The notes under the pieces are model-generated. The model was not told the DNA's origin and made no database searches. It saw only the letters and a program-made list of their open reading frames with translations. Below, piece by piece: positions 17,738-27,245 of a stretch of 64,000 nucleotides of DNA. How positions within the stretch are numbered: position 1 is the stretch's first letter; each line of letters begins with the position of its first letter. The position numbers were made by a program, and so were the translations under genes. Location of the stretch: NCBI GenBank assembly GCA_937934705.1, contig CALGYY010000117.1:3090-67089 (forward strand). The letters run 5' to 3'. The DNA is from an uncultured Bacteroidota bacterium. GTDB taxonomy: Bacteria; Bacteroidota; Bacteroidia; Bacteroidales; CAIWKO01.

Positions 17738-18478
17738 ATGAAGCGAACCTGCCTGCTGCTGTTACTGGCCCTTCTGGCATCCTGCCGGGCCATGAACCCC
17801 TCCCAGATGCTCAGAAGCGATTCAGGGGATCAGCTCCTGCATTACCCTGATTCCATCAGGGACGAATACCGCATAGCGCCTGATGATGTGATCAGTTTTA
17901 TTGTATTGCCTAACAAGGGTGAGCGGGTGGTCAGCGGATTGAGTGAGCCTGCCACGGGTTCCACTCAACCGAATGAAAAATCAGGTCTGGCTTATGTAGT
18001 TGAGTCCGACGGGACCGTGAAACTGCCCATGCTGGGTTTTGTAAAATTCGGCGGCCTTAACCGGCGCGAAGCAGAGGCCATGCTTGAGGCGCGTTATGCT
18101 GATTACATCAACGATCCCTATGTAAAGCTGTCCGTTGACAACCGTAGGGTCTTTGTTTTCACCGGATCAGGGGCCAGCGTGGTTAAGCTGGAAAACCAGA
18201 ACACGACGCTCTTTGAGGTCCTGGCACAGGCGGGTGGCACACAGGAATCCAAGGCGCACAAGATCAAACTTATACGGGATGAGGGCGGAGAACCAAAAGT
18301 CTATCTGATTGACCTGAGCCGGGTAGACAACATCAGTCAGGGCAATATCGTGCTGCAGTCAAACGACGTGGTTTATATTACTCCCCGTGACCGGGTACCC
18401 GAGCGCATTATTGCCATCATCACACCTTATCTTTCACTGCTGGCAACGGCATTTGCCGCTATTGCCCTCTTTAAATAG
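17738..18478 (+). CDS. Wza-type polysaccharide export lipoprotein
   Basis: 246 residues with lipobox LLASC (Cys16). The polysaccharide-export (Poly_export) domain starts at YRIAPDDVISFIV and continues through VESDGTVKLPMLGFVKFGGLNRREAEAML. An SLBB-type domain (VFVFTGSG, TLFEVLAQAGG) follows. It ends in a hydrophobic helix near residues 225-245, which would span the outer membrane as in Bacteroidetes Wza proteins. It forms the outer-membrane exit for capsule or exopolysaccharide. The wzc gene starts 7 bases downstream, and the two products work as a pair. Confidence 0.92.
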   Translation: MKRTCLLLLLALLASCRAMNPSQMLRSDSGDQLLHYPDSIRDEYRIAPDDVISFIVLPNKGERVVSGLSEPATGSTQPNEKSGLAYVVESDGTVKLPMLGFVKFGGLNRREAEAMLEARYADYINDPYVKLSVDNRRVFVFTGSGASVVKLENQNTTLFEVLAQAGGTQESKAHKIKLIRDEGGEPKVYLIDLSRVDNISQGNIVLQSNDVVYITPRDRVPERIIAIITPYLSLLATAFAAIALFK

Positions 18479-18485
18479 ACAGAAT

Positions 18486-20927
18486 ATGGCTTTTCGCAAA
18501 ATACCTGCAATCAACGATGAACTTGACATCAAGCTCTTTCTGCATATCGCAAGGAAGAGCATTTTCTACATTGTCACCTTTATTGCCGTGGCCATCGTGG
18601 GAGCCTTTCTTTACCTTCGCTATTCCTATCCTCTTTATGAGACTCACGCGATCATACAGCTCGATGTCAAGAATGAGGCTGACAAATACCTGAATGCCTT
18701 CACGGATGAGAAACCGGCTGAAGAGGGCATGGCCAAGCGCGTCGAACTGCTGCGGTCGCCCGTTTTTCTTGCCCGGGCGCTATCCAAGCTGCCGCTGGGT
18801 GTGAGCTATTATTCCAAAGGCACCATCCTGAACACTGAAATGTACCGCAACAGTCCTTTTGAGGTGGAAGCCACTGTGAAATCACCCTCGATTTATCACA
18901 TCCCTTTGTATGTCAGCTTTAAAAGTGCGGAAGAGTTCCGCCTTTCATACAGTGCCAATGGCAACGAATGGGAAGGAACTTACAAGACCGGGGACAAGAT
19001 CACCCTTCCTGAAGCGGACCTTATTCTGCATGTGAAAGATGCTGCAAGTTTGCGGTCAGAAGCAGAAGCCCTGAACCCGACCACATTTTACTTCACCCTC
19101 AACAATCCTGAAGAAATCGTAGCCTCATACATGCCGAATCTGAGGATCAATATCCTGAGTGAGGACGCCAAAACCCTTCAGATCATATACAACGACCGGA
19201 ATCCTGTGAAGGCGAGCGATGTTGTCAACAACATCGTGGAGGAGTTCAGTGTATACGATCTGGAGCGTAAAGCCGAAGGGGCCAACAATGTACTGCAATT
19301 CATCGATGAACAGTTGCTGCTGATTTACGGCGAGTTGTATGAATCGGAAAACCAGCTTGACAGCTTCAGGAGGGCCAATAAAATAGACACCAATTACCTG
19401 CGTGATCCCATGGATCTCAGGATCAAGATCGAGGAGTATGAGAAGCAGTTACTGAAGATGGACAATGAGGAGATCACCCTGAAGAACCTGGATGAGGAAC
19501 TTCAGAAGAGTGCAGAGATCAATGTATATAAGCTCACCGCCATCATCGCGGGCAGCGATTTCCAGGGGGTCATCTCCGGGATGCTGCAGGGTATCCAGGA
19601 GCTGCTGATCCGGAAAGAGCAATACCTTTATGAAGTCACCCCGCAGAATGCACAGATCGAAGCCCTGAATTACCAGATCGGTATCAGGAAGAAACTCCTG
19701 CATGAGAGCATACAGAGCATCCGAAGCAATCTGGTGGTCCGGAAACAGGAAGTCCGCAAGGACCTGGAAAAAGTCGGCGGCAAATACTTCAACCGGGGAC
19801 AGGGATACAGTCCGATAGAATTCAACAAACTCCAGCGCCTGTATTCGGTCAATGAAAAATATTACAACGAACTGATCCAGAAACGCGCGGAATACAGCAT
19901 TACCAAGGCAGGACTGGTTTCTGAGAATGTGGTGCTGGAGAAATCGCGGGTTCCCCAGGAACCTGTCTCACCACAGTCGCGCAACATTTATATCAGTTGT
20001 CTGCTCGGCGCCATTGTTCTGAGCATCGGACTCATTATCACCAAATACCTTCTTTATAATACCATAGTGTCGGTAAGTGATATCAAGAAATACACAGATG
20101 TCCCGGCACTAGGCATTGTGCCGCGTTATAACAAGAATATTCCCGTATCACAGATCATTGTTGACCGCGAACCCCGCTCGCTGATTGCGGAATCGCTGCG
20201 TGCGATCCGGACCAACCTTCAGTTCATCAATAATGAGGAGGGGCCGAAAGTTATCGCTGTAACCTCTACGATTGCCGGTGAGGGAAAAACCTTCTTCGCG
20301 CTGAATCTGGCCGGGGTGATCGCGTTTTCGAACAAAAGGGTGGTTATTATTGACCTCGACCTCCGCAAGCCCAAGATCCATTCGGGTTTCGGCACACATA
20401 ACAAAAGAGGGATGAGCAGCATACTGGCCGGGAAGGAAGTCATAGAAAACTGCATCCAGAAAAGCGTGCTGCCCAACCTGGATTTCATTACCGCCGGCGT
20501 GGTCCCGCCCAATCCTTCGGAACTGATTATCGGTCCACGCATGGAGGAGACCCTGAACCAACTCAAGCAGATGTATGATTTCGTGATCATCGACAATCCC
20601 CCGGTGGGTGTGGTTACCGACGGGATGAAGAGCCTGCAGATGGCGGATTATCCCATCTATGTATTCAAATCGGGTTACAGCAAGCGTTTCTTCATCGAAA
20701 ACCTGGAGCGCCTGGTCAGGGAAAGCCATATCAACAGCATTTCATTTGTGCTGAACAATGTGGATCTTGGCTTTGCCGGCTATGGAAAATTCAGCTATAG
20801 TCGCAGCAAACACGGCTTCGGTTACGGTTATGGTTATGGTTACTATGATGAGGAAAGCGCCCGTAAACCGAGACATCCTTTCATTTCGTTCATTCTTAAA
20901 CCTTTCACCAAGAAAAACAAAACCTGA
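18486..20927 (+). CDS. Wzc-type chain-length regulator and tyrosine kinase
   Basis: 813 residues from the ATG at 18486. An upstream ATG at 18387 lies inside wza and gives unlike sequence. The N-terminal Wzz domain has a membrane helix near 30-50, a long periplasmic coiled coil, and a second helix near 500-520. The cytosolic BY-kinase domain has Walker A GEGKT (about 599-603), Walker A' VVIIDLDLRKPK (about 619) and Walker B FVIIDNPPVG (about 697). The C-terminal tail has a tyrosine/glycine cluster (residues about 764-790, FGYGYGYGYYDEE), the expected autophosphorylation site. It controls polymer length together with the upstream Wza. No Wzb phosphatase is seen. Confidence 0.93.
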   Translation: MAFRKIPAINDELDIKLFLHIARKSIFYIVTFIAVAIVGAFLYLRYSYPLYETHAIIQLDVKNEADKYLNAFTDEKPAEEGMAKRVELLRSPVFLARALSKLPLGVSYYSKGTILNTEMYRNSPFEVEATVKSPSIYHIPLYVSFKSAEEFRLSYSANGNEWEGTYKTGDKITLPEADLILHVKDAASLRSEAEALNPTTFYFTLNNPEEIVASYMPNLRINILSEDAKTLQIIYNDRNPVKASDVVNNIVEEFSVYDLERKAEGANNVLQFIDEQLLLIYGELYESENQLDSFRRANKIDTNYLRDPMDLRIKIEEYEKQLLKMDNEEITLKNLDEELQKSAEINVYKLTAIIAGSDFQGVISGMLQGIQELLIRKEQYLYEVTPQNAQIEALNYQIGIRKKLLHESIQSIRSNLVVRKQEVRKDLEKVGGKYFNRGQGYSPIEFNKLQRLYSVNEKYYNELIQKRAEYSITKAGLVSENVVLEKSRVPQEPVSPQSRNIYISCLLGAIVLSIGLIITKYLLYNTIVSVSDIKKYTDVPALGIVPRYNKNIPVSQIIVDREPRSLIAESLRAIRTNLQFINNEEGPKVIAVTSTIAGEGKTFFALNLAGVIAFSNKRVVIIDLDLRKPKIHSGFGTHNKRGMSSILAGKEVIENCIQKSVLPNLDFITAGVVPPNPSELIIGPRMEETLNQLKQMYDFVIIDNPPVGVVTDGMKSLQMADYPIYVFKSGYSKRFFIENLERLVRESHINSISFVLNNVDLGFAGYGKFSYSRSKHGFGYGYGYGYYDEESARKPRHPFISFILKPFTKKNKT

Positions 20928-20928
20928 A

Positions 20929-21471
20929 ATGAAGACAACCGCCCTGGAAATACCTGATGTTATTGTTTTTGAACCCGATGTTTACCGCGATTCCCGGGGG
21001 AGTTTTTTCGAAAGCTGGCAGGAGAGGCGCTTTTCAGAAGCAGGAATTAATGAAGCATTTGTGCAGGATAACCAGTCCGTTTCAGGCAAGGGTGTGTTGC
21101 GGGGACTTCACTTCCAGCAGCCTCCTCACGCCCAGGGCAAACTGGTCAGGGTAGCCAGGGGTGCTGTGATGGATGTGGCTGTTGACCTGCGTAAAGCTTC
21201 CCCGACTTACGGGAAATGGGTCAGCCAGATTCTTTCAGAGGATAACCACCTGATGATGTGGGTGCCAAAAGGTTTTGCCCATGGGTTCATCACCCTCGAA
21301 GAAGACACGGTGTTTCTTTATAAATGCACCGGCTTCTACAATAAGGCCGCTGAGCAGACCATTCTCTGGAACGACCCCGACCTGAACATCCCCTGGGGGG
21401 TAGAACAACCCCTCGTTTCAGAGAAAGACCTGCTGGGAATCAATTTTAAGGCGCTGAACAGTTTGTTTTAA
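20929..21471 (+). CDS. rfbC: dTDP-4-dehydrorhamnose 3,5-epimerase
   Basis: 180 residues from the ATG at 20929, one base after the wzc stop; the frame is open further upstream only inside wzc. The cupin core is clear: FFESWQERRF, then DNQSVSGKGVLRGLHFQ with catalytic His61, QGKLVRVARGAVMDVAVDLR, and WVPKGFAHGF. It makes dTDP-L-rhamnose precursor, or a related 6-deoxyhexose if the partner enzymes differ. The partner genes rfbA, rfbB and rfbD are not in the window. Its last codons contain the -33 element of the next gene's promoter. Confidence 0.94.
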   Translation: MKTTALEIPDVIVFEPDVYRDSRGSFFESWQERRFSEAGINEAFVQDNQSVSGKGVLRGLHFQQPPHAQGKLVRVARGAVMDVAVDLRKASPTYGKWVSQILSEDNHLMMWVPKGFAHGFITLEEDTVFLYKCTGFYNKAAEQTILWNDPDLNIPWGVEQPLVSEKDLLGINFKALNSLF

Positions 21472-21492
21472 GGGATTAAATCCCTAATTTTG
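21462..21492 (+). promoter_or_regulatory. Promoter with palindromic operator-like spacer
   Basis: TTTG (21462-21465), exactly 19 bases, then TAATTTTG (21485-21492): a full match to the Bacteroidetes promoter. The spacer contains the hyphenated palindrome agggattaaatccct (21471-21485), which abuts the -7 box and could be an operator. Transcription would start near 21499, only about 14 bases before the start of the next gene. Confidence 0.7.
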
Positions 21493-21512
21493 CGCCCTCA
21501 AAATTTGATGCA

Positions 21513-22604
21513 TTGCTGAACGCCTCAGTTTATCTGATCATTGTACTCATCTCCTTTTTTGTTGCAGCCTTTGTTTTCTCACTGCTGGTCAACAGTTTAT
21601 TCCTGCATTTTTCAAAAAACCTCGGCGTCAGGCATCACAACGAAAACCTGATCCGCTGGAGCAGTACCACCAAGCCAGCTATGGGCGGTATCGGTTTCTA
21701 CATCATTTTTCTGATCTCCATCGCGGCCACTTCTTTCATCTTTGAGCCCAATGAACGTTACCACAACCTGATTTTCCTCGGCTTCGTGATCGCGGCAACC
21801 ATCGCATTCCTCATGGGGCTTTTTGATGATGCCTTTAATACCAAGGTCTGGCTGAAGCTCTTCGCACAAATCACCTGTTCTGTAGTGCTGATTGTCACAG
21901 GAACCTCCATTCAGTTCTTCGGGGTATGGTGGGCCGACTGGCTCCTGACGATTATATGGGTGGTGGGCATGATGAATTCCCTGAATATGCTCGACAATAT
22001 GGACGGGATCAGCACCATTGTATCCACCTTCATTCTTTCGGCTTTCATCGTATTGCTGCTGATTGAAAGAAGCTTCGGTTCGCCTTTTACCATTATACTG
22101 GCAGGACTGATCGCAGCTTTGCTGGGATTTCTGATATACAACTGGAACCCTTCCAAAATGTATATGGGCGATACGGGCAGCCAGTTCCTGGGGTTTATCC
22201 TGGCGTTTACGGGTATCCTCTTCATATGGAACGGCCGGGCAGCGGAAGGAGAGTTCTCCATGCTGCGCAAATTGGTTTTGCTGGCAGTGCTTTATGCCCT
22301 GCCCCTGAGCGACACCATTACAGTGGTTTTCAAAAGGCTCCGCAAAGGCCGCTCACCCTTTGTAGGCGGAAAGGATCATACAACGCACCACCTCTCCTAT
22401 CTTGGTCTCAGCGACCGTAAAGTCGCCATGGTCTACCTGTTCATCGCACTCGTGGCGACCGCTGCTTTCGTTTATGGCGCAATGCTTCCTGCCTGGTACT
22501 GGCAGCATTATCTGCTTTTTACACTGCTTTTCTTAGCAGTCTTTGTTTCCCTTTTTACCATCGGCAACCTGAACATCCATAAGTCGGATCCCAAATCCTC
22601 ATGA
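21513..22604 (+). CDS. WecA/MraY-family undecaprenyl-phosphate sugar-1-phosphate transferase
   Basis: 363 residues with about eleven membrane segments. It moves a sugar-1-phosphate from a UDP-sugar to undecaprenyl phosphate, the first step of many surface glycans. Conserved loops are present: KPAMGGIGFY, LFDDAFNTKVWLK, NMLDNMDG and MGDTGSQFLGF, with a basic end KDHTTHHLSYLGLSDRKV near the C-terminus, as in WecA rather than MraY. No ATG fits: an in-frame TAA lies at 21477 and the only plausible start is the TTG at 21513. An out-of-frame ATG at 21508 opens a three-codon frame that stops across this start. Confidence 0.9.
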   Translation: MLNASVYLIIVLISFFVAAFVFSLLVNSLFLHFSKNLGVRHHNENLIRWSSTTKPAMGGIGFYIIFLISIAATSFIFEPNERYHNLIFLGFVIAATIAFLMGLFDDAFNTKVWLKLFAQITCSVVLIVTGTSIQFFGVWWADWLLTIIWVVGMMNSLNMLDNMDGISTIVSTFILSAFIVLLLIERSFGSPFTIILAGLIAALLGFLIYNWNPSKMYMGDTGSQFLGFILAFTGILFIWNGRAAEGEFSMLRKLVLLAVLYALPLSDTITVVFKRLRKGRSPFVGGKDHTTHHLSYLGLSDRKVAMVYLFIALVATAAFVYGAMLPAWYWQHYLLFTLLFLAVFVSLFTIGNLNIHKSDPKSS

Positions 22605-23605
22605 AAAAACCTTTGATCATTATTAACGCTCTGGCGCTCGTCATGCTGGGGCTCTTCCTCTTCACCGCTTCTACCGTTCAGCAAGCCGGCAACGATGACC
22701 CTGAATATCGTGAGGCTTTCAGGAGGAATTACAAAATGTTTGCGGTGGATGTACCTGATAAGCTTGATTTCGCCGGTGAGCAGGTGCCGGTTCATCAATT
22801 CCATGTGAGGGAAAGCCTCGACCGCGAACTTTTGGTGAACTCCTACTGGCATTCCAACACCATCCTCCTTTTTAAGCGTGCTTACCGCTGGTTTCCCGTA
22901 ATCCGCCCCATACTGGCAGAAAACAGTATTCCTGAGGATTTCTTCTTCTTATGCATGATTGAAAGCGGACTGGAAAATGTGGTATCACCGGCCGGCGCTG
23001 CAGGTTACTGGCAATTCATGAAGAATACAGGTATTTCCTACGGTCTCGAAATCACCGCCGATATTGACGAACGCTACCATGTGGAAAAAGCCACACGGGC
23101 TGCCTGCAAATACCTGAAAGCCGCTTACGCCCGCTTCGGTAACTGGACGCTGGCAGCGGCATCCTATAATATGGGCATGGAAGGTCTTGCAGGTACAATA
23201 AGCTCACAGAGGACCTCCAACTACTATGATCTGATGCTGAACCGCGAAACCCTTCGTTATGTTTACCGCATTCTGGCTGTGAAAACCATTTTCAAAAATC
23301 CTGTACATTACGGATTCTATCTTCGCAAAAAGGACCTGTATCCTGTCATTCCTGTCAGAAGTACGAGCATCGACAGCAGCATCACAGATGTAGCAGCATG
23401 GTGTGCATCGCAAAAGGTCAGCTACAGGGTTTTCAAAGAACTCAATCCCTGGATACTGAAAAACAGCCTCCCTGCGAAAGACGGAAAAAGCTATGAATTG
23501 CTGTTACCGGCTGAGGGCTGGGATCGCTACCATGAGCTTTTATCCCCCGCAGCTGCAGATCAGCAGCTGTTTAACGACACGCTGAAAGTAAAAGATATCC
23601 GCTAA
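22601..23605 (+). CDS. Lytic murein transglycosylase (SLT, GH23)
   Basis: 334 residues with an N-terminal hydrophobic segment (signal or anchor). The SLT domain carries the catalytic Glu121 in CMIESGLENV, followed by SPAGAAGYWQFM and later AAASYNMGMEGL, the usual GH23 order. The C-terminal part (after about 270) has a LysM-like YRVFKELNPWI stretch. It cleaves peptidoglycan with formation of 1,6-anhydro ends, in the periplasm. Its start overlaps the WecA-like gene by 4 bases, so the two are translationally linked. A link between cell-wall opening and glycan export is plausible. Confidence 0.9.
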   Translation: MKKPLIIINALALVMLGLFLFTASTVQQAGNDDPEYREAFRRNYKMFAVDVPDKLDFAGEQVPVHQFHVRESLDRELLVNSYWHSNTILLFKRAYRWFPVIRPILAENSIPEDFFFLCMIESGLENVVSPAGAAGYWQFMKNTGISYGLEITADIDERYHVEKATRAACKYLKAAYARFGNWTLAAASYNMGMEGLAGTISSQRTSNYYDLMLNRETLRYVYRILAVKTIFKNPVHYGFYLRKKDLYPVIPVRSTSIDSSITDVAAWCASQKVSYRVFKELNPWILKNSLPAKDGKSYELLLPAEGWDRYHELLSPAAADQQLFNDTLKVKDIR

Positions 23606-23614
23606 GCATCCGAT

Positions 23615-26488
23615 ATGGGGCGAAAAGAGAAGGAATGCATCGGGATGGAAGTGACTGACGTGGAATTCGCGGAAGACGGAAACCAGCTTTGCGTCTATGG
23701 CAGTCGGGTGCATAACCTGCGCGATGTAGATGTGGTGATGCCCCGCGACCGGCTGGTGGTGATCACCGGGCTGAGCGGAAGCGGTAAATCATCCCTGGCT
23801 TTCGACACTATCTATGCAGAAGGCCAGCGCCGTTATCTGGAGACCTTTTCCAATTATGCCCGGCAATTTATCGGCAACATAGAAAGACCCGATGTTGACA
23901 AGGTGACCGGCTTAAGTCCGGTCATCTCCATAGAACAAAAATCAGGAAACCGCAACCCCCGGTCAACGGTCGGAACGATCACGGAGATCTACGATTTCCT
24001 GCGACTTCTCTATGCCCGTGTGGCCACAGCTTATAGTCCGTCGACCGGCAAGCCGATGATACGGTACACCGAAACCCGCATCCTGGAAATGATCCTTGAG
24101 GAGTACGGGAACCGAAATATCATTCTGTTGTCATCAAAAGTGAAGGGTCGCAAAGGGCATTACCGTGAACTCTTCGAACAAATGCGCAAGCAGGGTTTCA
24201 CACGGGCGAGGATTGACGGGATGATCCGTGAACTCACTTATGGTTTGCAACTGGATCGTTATCGTACGCATGACATTGAACTGGTGATTGACCGCCTTCA
24301 TATTGATGAAGATGCCCGTCAGCGGCTTTCCTCATCCATGCAAACGGCCATGCAGCACGGAAAGGGAAGCCTGATGGTGCTGGATGATCAGACCAACGCA
24401 GTGCGTCATTTCAGCCGCAACCTGATGTGTCCTGACACAGGAATATCATATGAAGAACCCGAACCCAATACATTTTCCTTCAATTCTCCTTACGGGGCTT
24501 GTCCGAGATGTAACGGACTGGGCACCATCATGGAGGCAGATCTGAACAAGATCATTCCGGATCCTGCGCGCAGCATCAGGTCGGGAGGGATCACTCCCCT
24601 CGGAGCCTTCAAGAACTCATGGATCTTTTATCAGCTCGAGGCCATTGGTGAAAAGTATGGTTTTAATCTCGACACACCGGTGAGCGATATTCCGGATGTC
24701 GCGCTGAACACTATACTATATGGCTCCGATGAGGTATTCAACGTAAAGAACGAATACATCGGGATACGGTCCTCCTATGCCCTGAACTTCGAGGGCATCG
24801 TGAACTTCATTCTGAACCAGAACAATGACTCCCCCACTGCTGCAGTAAAAAAATGGGCGGGCAGTTTCATGAACCGCTCGCTTTGCCCTGAATGCGGAGG
24901 ATTGCGGCTCAAGCCCGAATCACTGAATTTCAGGATAGGGGATTACAACATTGCGCACTTATCTTCACTCGATCTCACCGTTCTCGATAAGTGGTTCGAA
25001 AAGGCCGGAAGCCTGCTCGATGAGCGGTCGATGACAATCGCCTGGGAGATCATCAGGGAAATCCGCTCAAGGATCCGCTTCCTGCTCGACGTGGGACTGG
25101 AGTACCTGACGCTCGACAGGCCGGCTGCCAGTCTCTCGGGAGGTGAATCGCAGCGTATACGGCTGGCCACGCAGATCAGCTCACAATTGGTGAATGTGCT
25201 GTATATCCTGGACGAACCGAGTATCGGCTTGCACCAGCGCGACAACGAAAGACTGATCCGGGCGCTGAAGCAGTTACGCGACCTGGGAAATTCAGTGATT
25301 GTAGTGGAGCATGATAAAGATATGATTGAAGCTGCCGACTTCATTGTGGATATAGGTCCTGGCGGCGGGATCAACGGGGGACACGTTGTTGCCAGCGGCA
25401 CTCCTGAAGATATCAGGCGGTGCAACACTATCACTGCAGAATATCTTTCAGGAAAAAAGAATATCGCGGTACCTGAGAAACGGCGCGAAGGAAGCGGGAA
25501 ACAACTGCTGTTGAAAGGTGCCCGCGGACACAATCTGAAAAATCTGGATGTGGCCTTCCCGCTCGGCAAACTGATCTGTATAACCGGCGTTTCGGGCTCC
25601 GGTAAGTCCTCCCTCGTCAATCAGACCCTCTATCCGGTGCTGAGCAGTCACTTCTACCGCAACCCCAACAAGGCACTGCCCCACGATGCAGTAGAAGGTT
25701 TGAAATATATTGATAAGGTAATTGAGATTGACCAGTCGCCTATTGGCCGGACCCCCCGCTCTAATCCTGCCACTTATACCGGTGTTTTCGACGACATCCG
25801 TAAGATCTTTGCCGGACTTCCTGAATCACGTGCCAGGGCTTACCAGCCCGGACGTTTCTCCTTTAATGTGAAGGGCGGTCGCTGCGAAACCTGTGGTGGC
25901 GCCGGACTGAAGGTCATTGAAATGAATTTTCTGCCCAACGTACATGTTTTATGTGAATCCTGTCAGGGCAAGCGCTACAACCGTGAAACGCTGGAGGTAA
26001 AATTCAAAGGGAAGTCCATCAACGATGTACTGAATATGGATATTGACCAGGCCCTTGAGTTTTTCGAGAACATTCCTGCCATCACCCAAAAAATCAAAAC
26101 CCTGAAGTTTGTCGGGCTGGGCTATATCACACTTGGACAGCAATCCACAACCCTGTCGGGAGGAGAAGCCCAGCGTGTGAAACTCGCCACTGAGTTGTCG
26201 AAAAAAGACACTGGAAAAACACTGTATATCCTCGACGAGCCCACCACCGGGCTTCATTTTGAAGATGTGCGTATTCTGCTCGATGTGCTGAACAAACTGG
26301 TGGATAAAGGAAATTCGGTGATCGTGATCGAGCACAATATGGAAGTCATCAAAGTGGCCGATCACCTGATCGATCTTGGTCCTGAAGGCGGAGAAAGGGG
26401 AGGCAGGCTGGTCGCATCAGGAAGTCCTGAAGAGGTGGTTAAAAGCGGTAAAGGATATACCGCAGAATACCTTGCGGACTATTTATAA
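23615..26488 (+). CDS. uvrA: Excinuclease ABC subunit A
   Basis: 957 residues from the ATG at 23615; the ATG at 23645 is an alternative. Two ABC ATPase halves are present. Walker A sequences are GLSGSGKSS and GVSGSGKSS, with signatures LSGGESQRI and LSGGEAQRV. The C-terminal zinc finger is complete (CETCGG and [10 protein letters not shown]). The first zinc finger is not: the position of the CxxC pair reads CPDTG, while the later CPRC remains, so one ligand is missing. UvrA finds bulky DNA lesions with UvrB. The two flanking genes on the same strand are not repair genes. Confidence 0.96.
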   Translation: MGRKEKECIGMEVTDVEFAEDGNQLCVYGSRVHNLRDVDVVMPRDRLVVITGLSGSGKSSLAFDTIYAEGQRRYLETFSNYARQFIGNIERPDVDKVTGLSPVISIEQKSGNRNPRSTVGTITEIYDFLRLLYARVATAYSPSTGKPMIRYTETRILEMILEEYGNRNIILLSSKVKGRKGHYRELFEQMRKQGFTRARIDGMIRELTYGLQLDRYRTHDIELVIDRLHIDEDARQRLSSSMQTAMQHGKGSLMVLDDQTNAVRHFSRNLMCPDTGISYEEPEPNTFSFNSPYGACPRCNGLGTIMEADLNKIIPDPARSIRSGGITPLGAFKNSWIFYQLEAIGEKYGFNLDTPVSDIPDVALNTILYGSDEVFNVKNEYIGIRSSYALNFEGIVNFILNQNNDSPTAAVKKWAGSFMNRSLCPECGGLRLKPESLNFRIGDYNIAHLSSLDLTVLDKWFEKAGSLLDERSMTIAWEIIREIRSRIRFLLDVGLEYLTLDRPAASLSGGESQRIRLATQISSQLVNVLYILDEPSIGLHQRDNERLIRALKQLRDLGNSVIVVEHDKDMIEAADFIVDIGPGGGINGGHVVASGTPEDIRRCNTITAEYLSGKKNIAVPEKRREGSGKQLLLKGARGHNLKNLDVAFPLGKLICITGVSGSGKSSLVNQTLYPVLSSHFYRNPNKALPHDAVEGLKYIDKVIEIDQSPIGRTPRSNPATYTGVFDDIRKIFAGLPESRARAYQPGRFSFNVKGGRCETCGGAGLKVIEMNFLPNVHVLCESCQGKRYNRETLEVKFKGKSINDVLNMDIDQALEFFENIPAITQKIKTLKFVGLGYITLGQQSTTLSGGEAQRVKLATELSKKDTGKTLYILDEPTTGLHFEDVRILLDVLNKLVDKGNSVIVIEHNMEVIKVADHLIDLGPEGGERGGRLVASGSPEEVVKSGKGYTAEYLADYL

Positions 26489-26502
26489 AAAACTTACTTT
26501 TG
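26472..26502 (+). promoter_or_regulatory. Promoter for the LOG-family gene
   Basis: TTG (26472-26474), 20 bases, then TACTTTTG (26495-26502) match the Bacteroidetes pattern. The -33 element lies in the last codons of uvrA. Confidence 0.55.
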
Positions 26503-26521
26503 AAAACAAGAATCTGAAACG

Positions 26522-27241
26522 ATGAGCAAGAAAGAAGAAATAGATGAGAATATGATCCGTGAAGCTTTCCAGCCGAAGAACTGGAATGAGATCAAAACGG
26601 AAGATGCCTGGTCGATCTTCAAAATCATGGCGGAGTTTGTCGACGGTTTTGAGAAACTGGCCAAAATAGGCCCTTGTGTGACCATTTTCGGATCGGCGAG
26701 AACCCGTCCCCATCACAAGTATTATAAGCTTGCCGAGCAGATCGCCTATAAACTCACCAAGTCGGGTTTCGGAGTCATAACCGGTGGTGGTCCGGGTATT
26801 ATGGAGGCCGGTAACAAGGGTGCCCATTTCTCCGGAGGAAAATCTGTGGGATTGAACATTGAACTACCCTTTGAGCAGGCGCCCAATCCATTTATCGACC
26901 CTGACAAACTGCTTTCATTTAATTATTTCTTTGTCCGCAAAGTAATGTTCATGAAGTACTCCCAGGGGTTCATCGTGATGCCCGGGGGCTTCGGCACCCT
27001 GGATGAATTCTTCGAGGCCATCACCCTGATTCAAACCAAGAAAATTGTCAGGTTCCCGATCGTCCTCGTGGTGAAACATTACTGGGAAGACCTGCTGAAA
27101 TGGGTCAGGGAAAGGCTGCTGGAAGAAGGGAACATCAGTGCGGAAGACATGGATCTTTTCGTGATGGTCGATACTGCAGAAGAAGCCGTGCAACACATTG
27201 AGGAATTCTACAACAAATACGCGCTCAAACCCAATTTCTGA
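26522..27241 (+). CDS. LOG-family (TIGR00730) Rossmann-fold protein
   Basis: 239 residues. The two family motifs are intact: GGGPGIMEA (88-96) and PGGFGTLDE (154-162), which bind nucleotide in lysine-decarboxylase-like/LOG proteins. Such proteins are cytokinin-type nucleoside 5'-monophosphate phosphoribohydrolases or related nucleotide hydrolases, cytosolic and dimeric. The long N-terminal helix before FGSAR (57-61) is typical of the longer bacterial subgroup. The true substrate in Bacteroidetes is not known. The retropepsin-like gene follows directly. Confidence 0.9.
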   Translation: MSKKEEIDENMIREAFQPKNWNEIKTEDAWSIFKIMAEFVDGFEKLAKIGPCVTIFGSARTRPHHKYYKLAEQIAYKLTKSGFGVITGGGPGIMEAGNKGAHFSGGKSVGLNIELPFEQAPNPFIDPDKLLSFNYFFVRKVMFMKYSQGFIVMPGGFGTLDEFFEAITLIQTKKIVRFPIVLVVKHYWEDLLKWVRERLLEEGNISAEDMDLFVMVDTAEEAVQHIEEFYNKYALKPNF

Positions 27242-27245
27242 TCCC

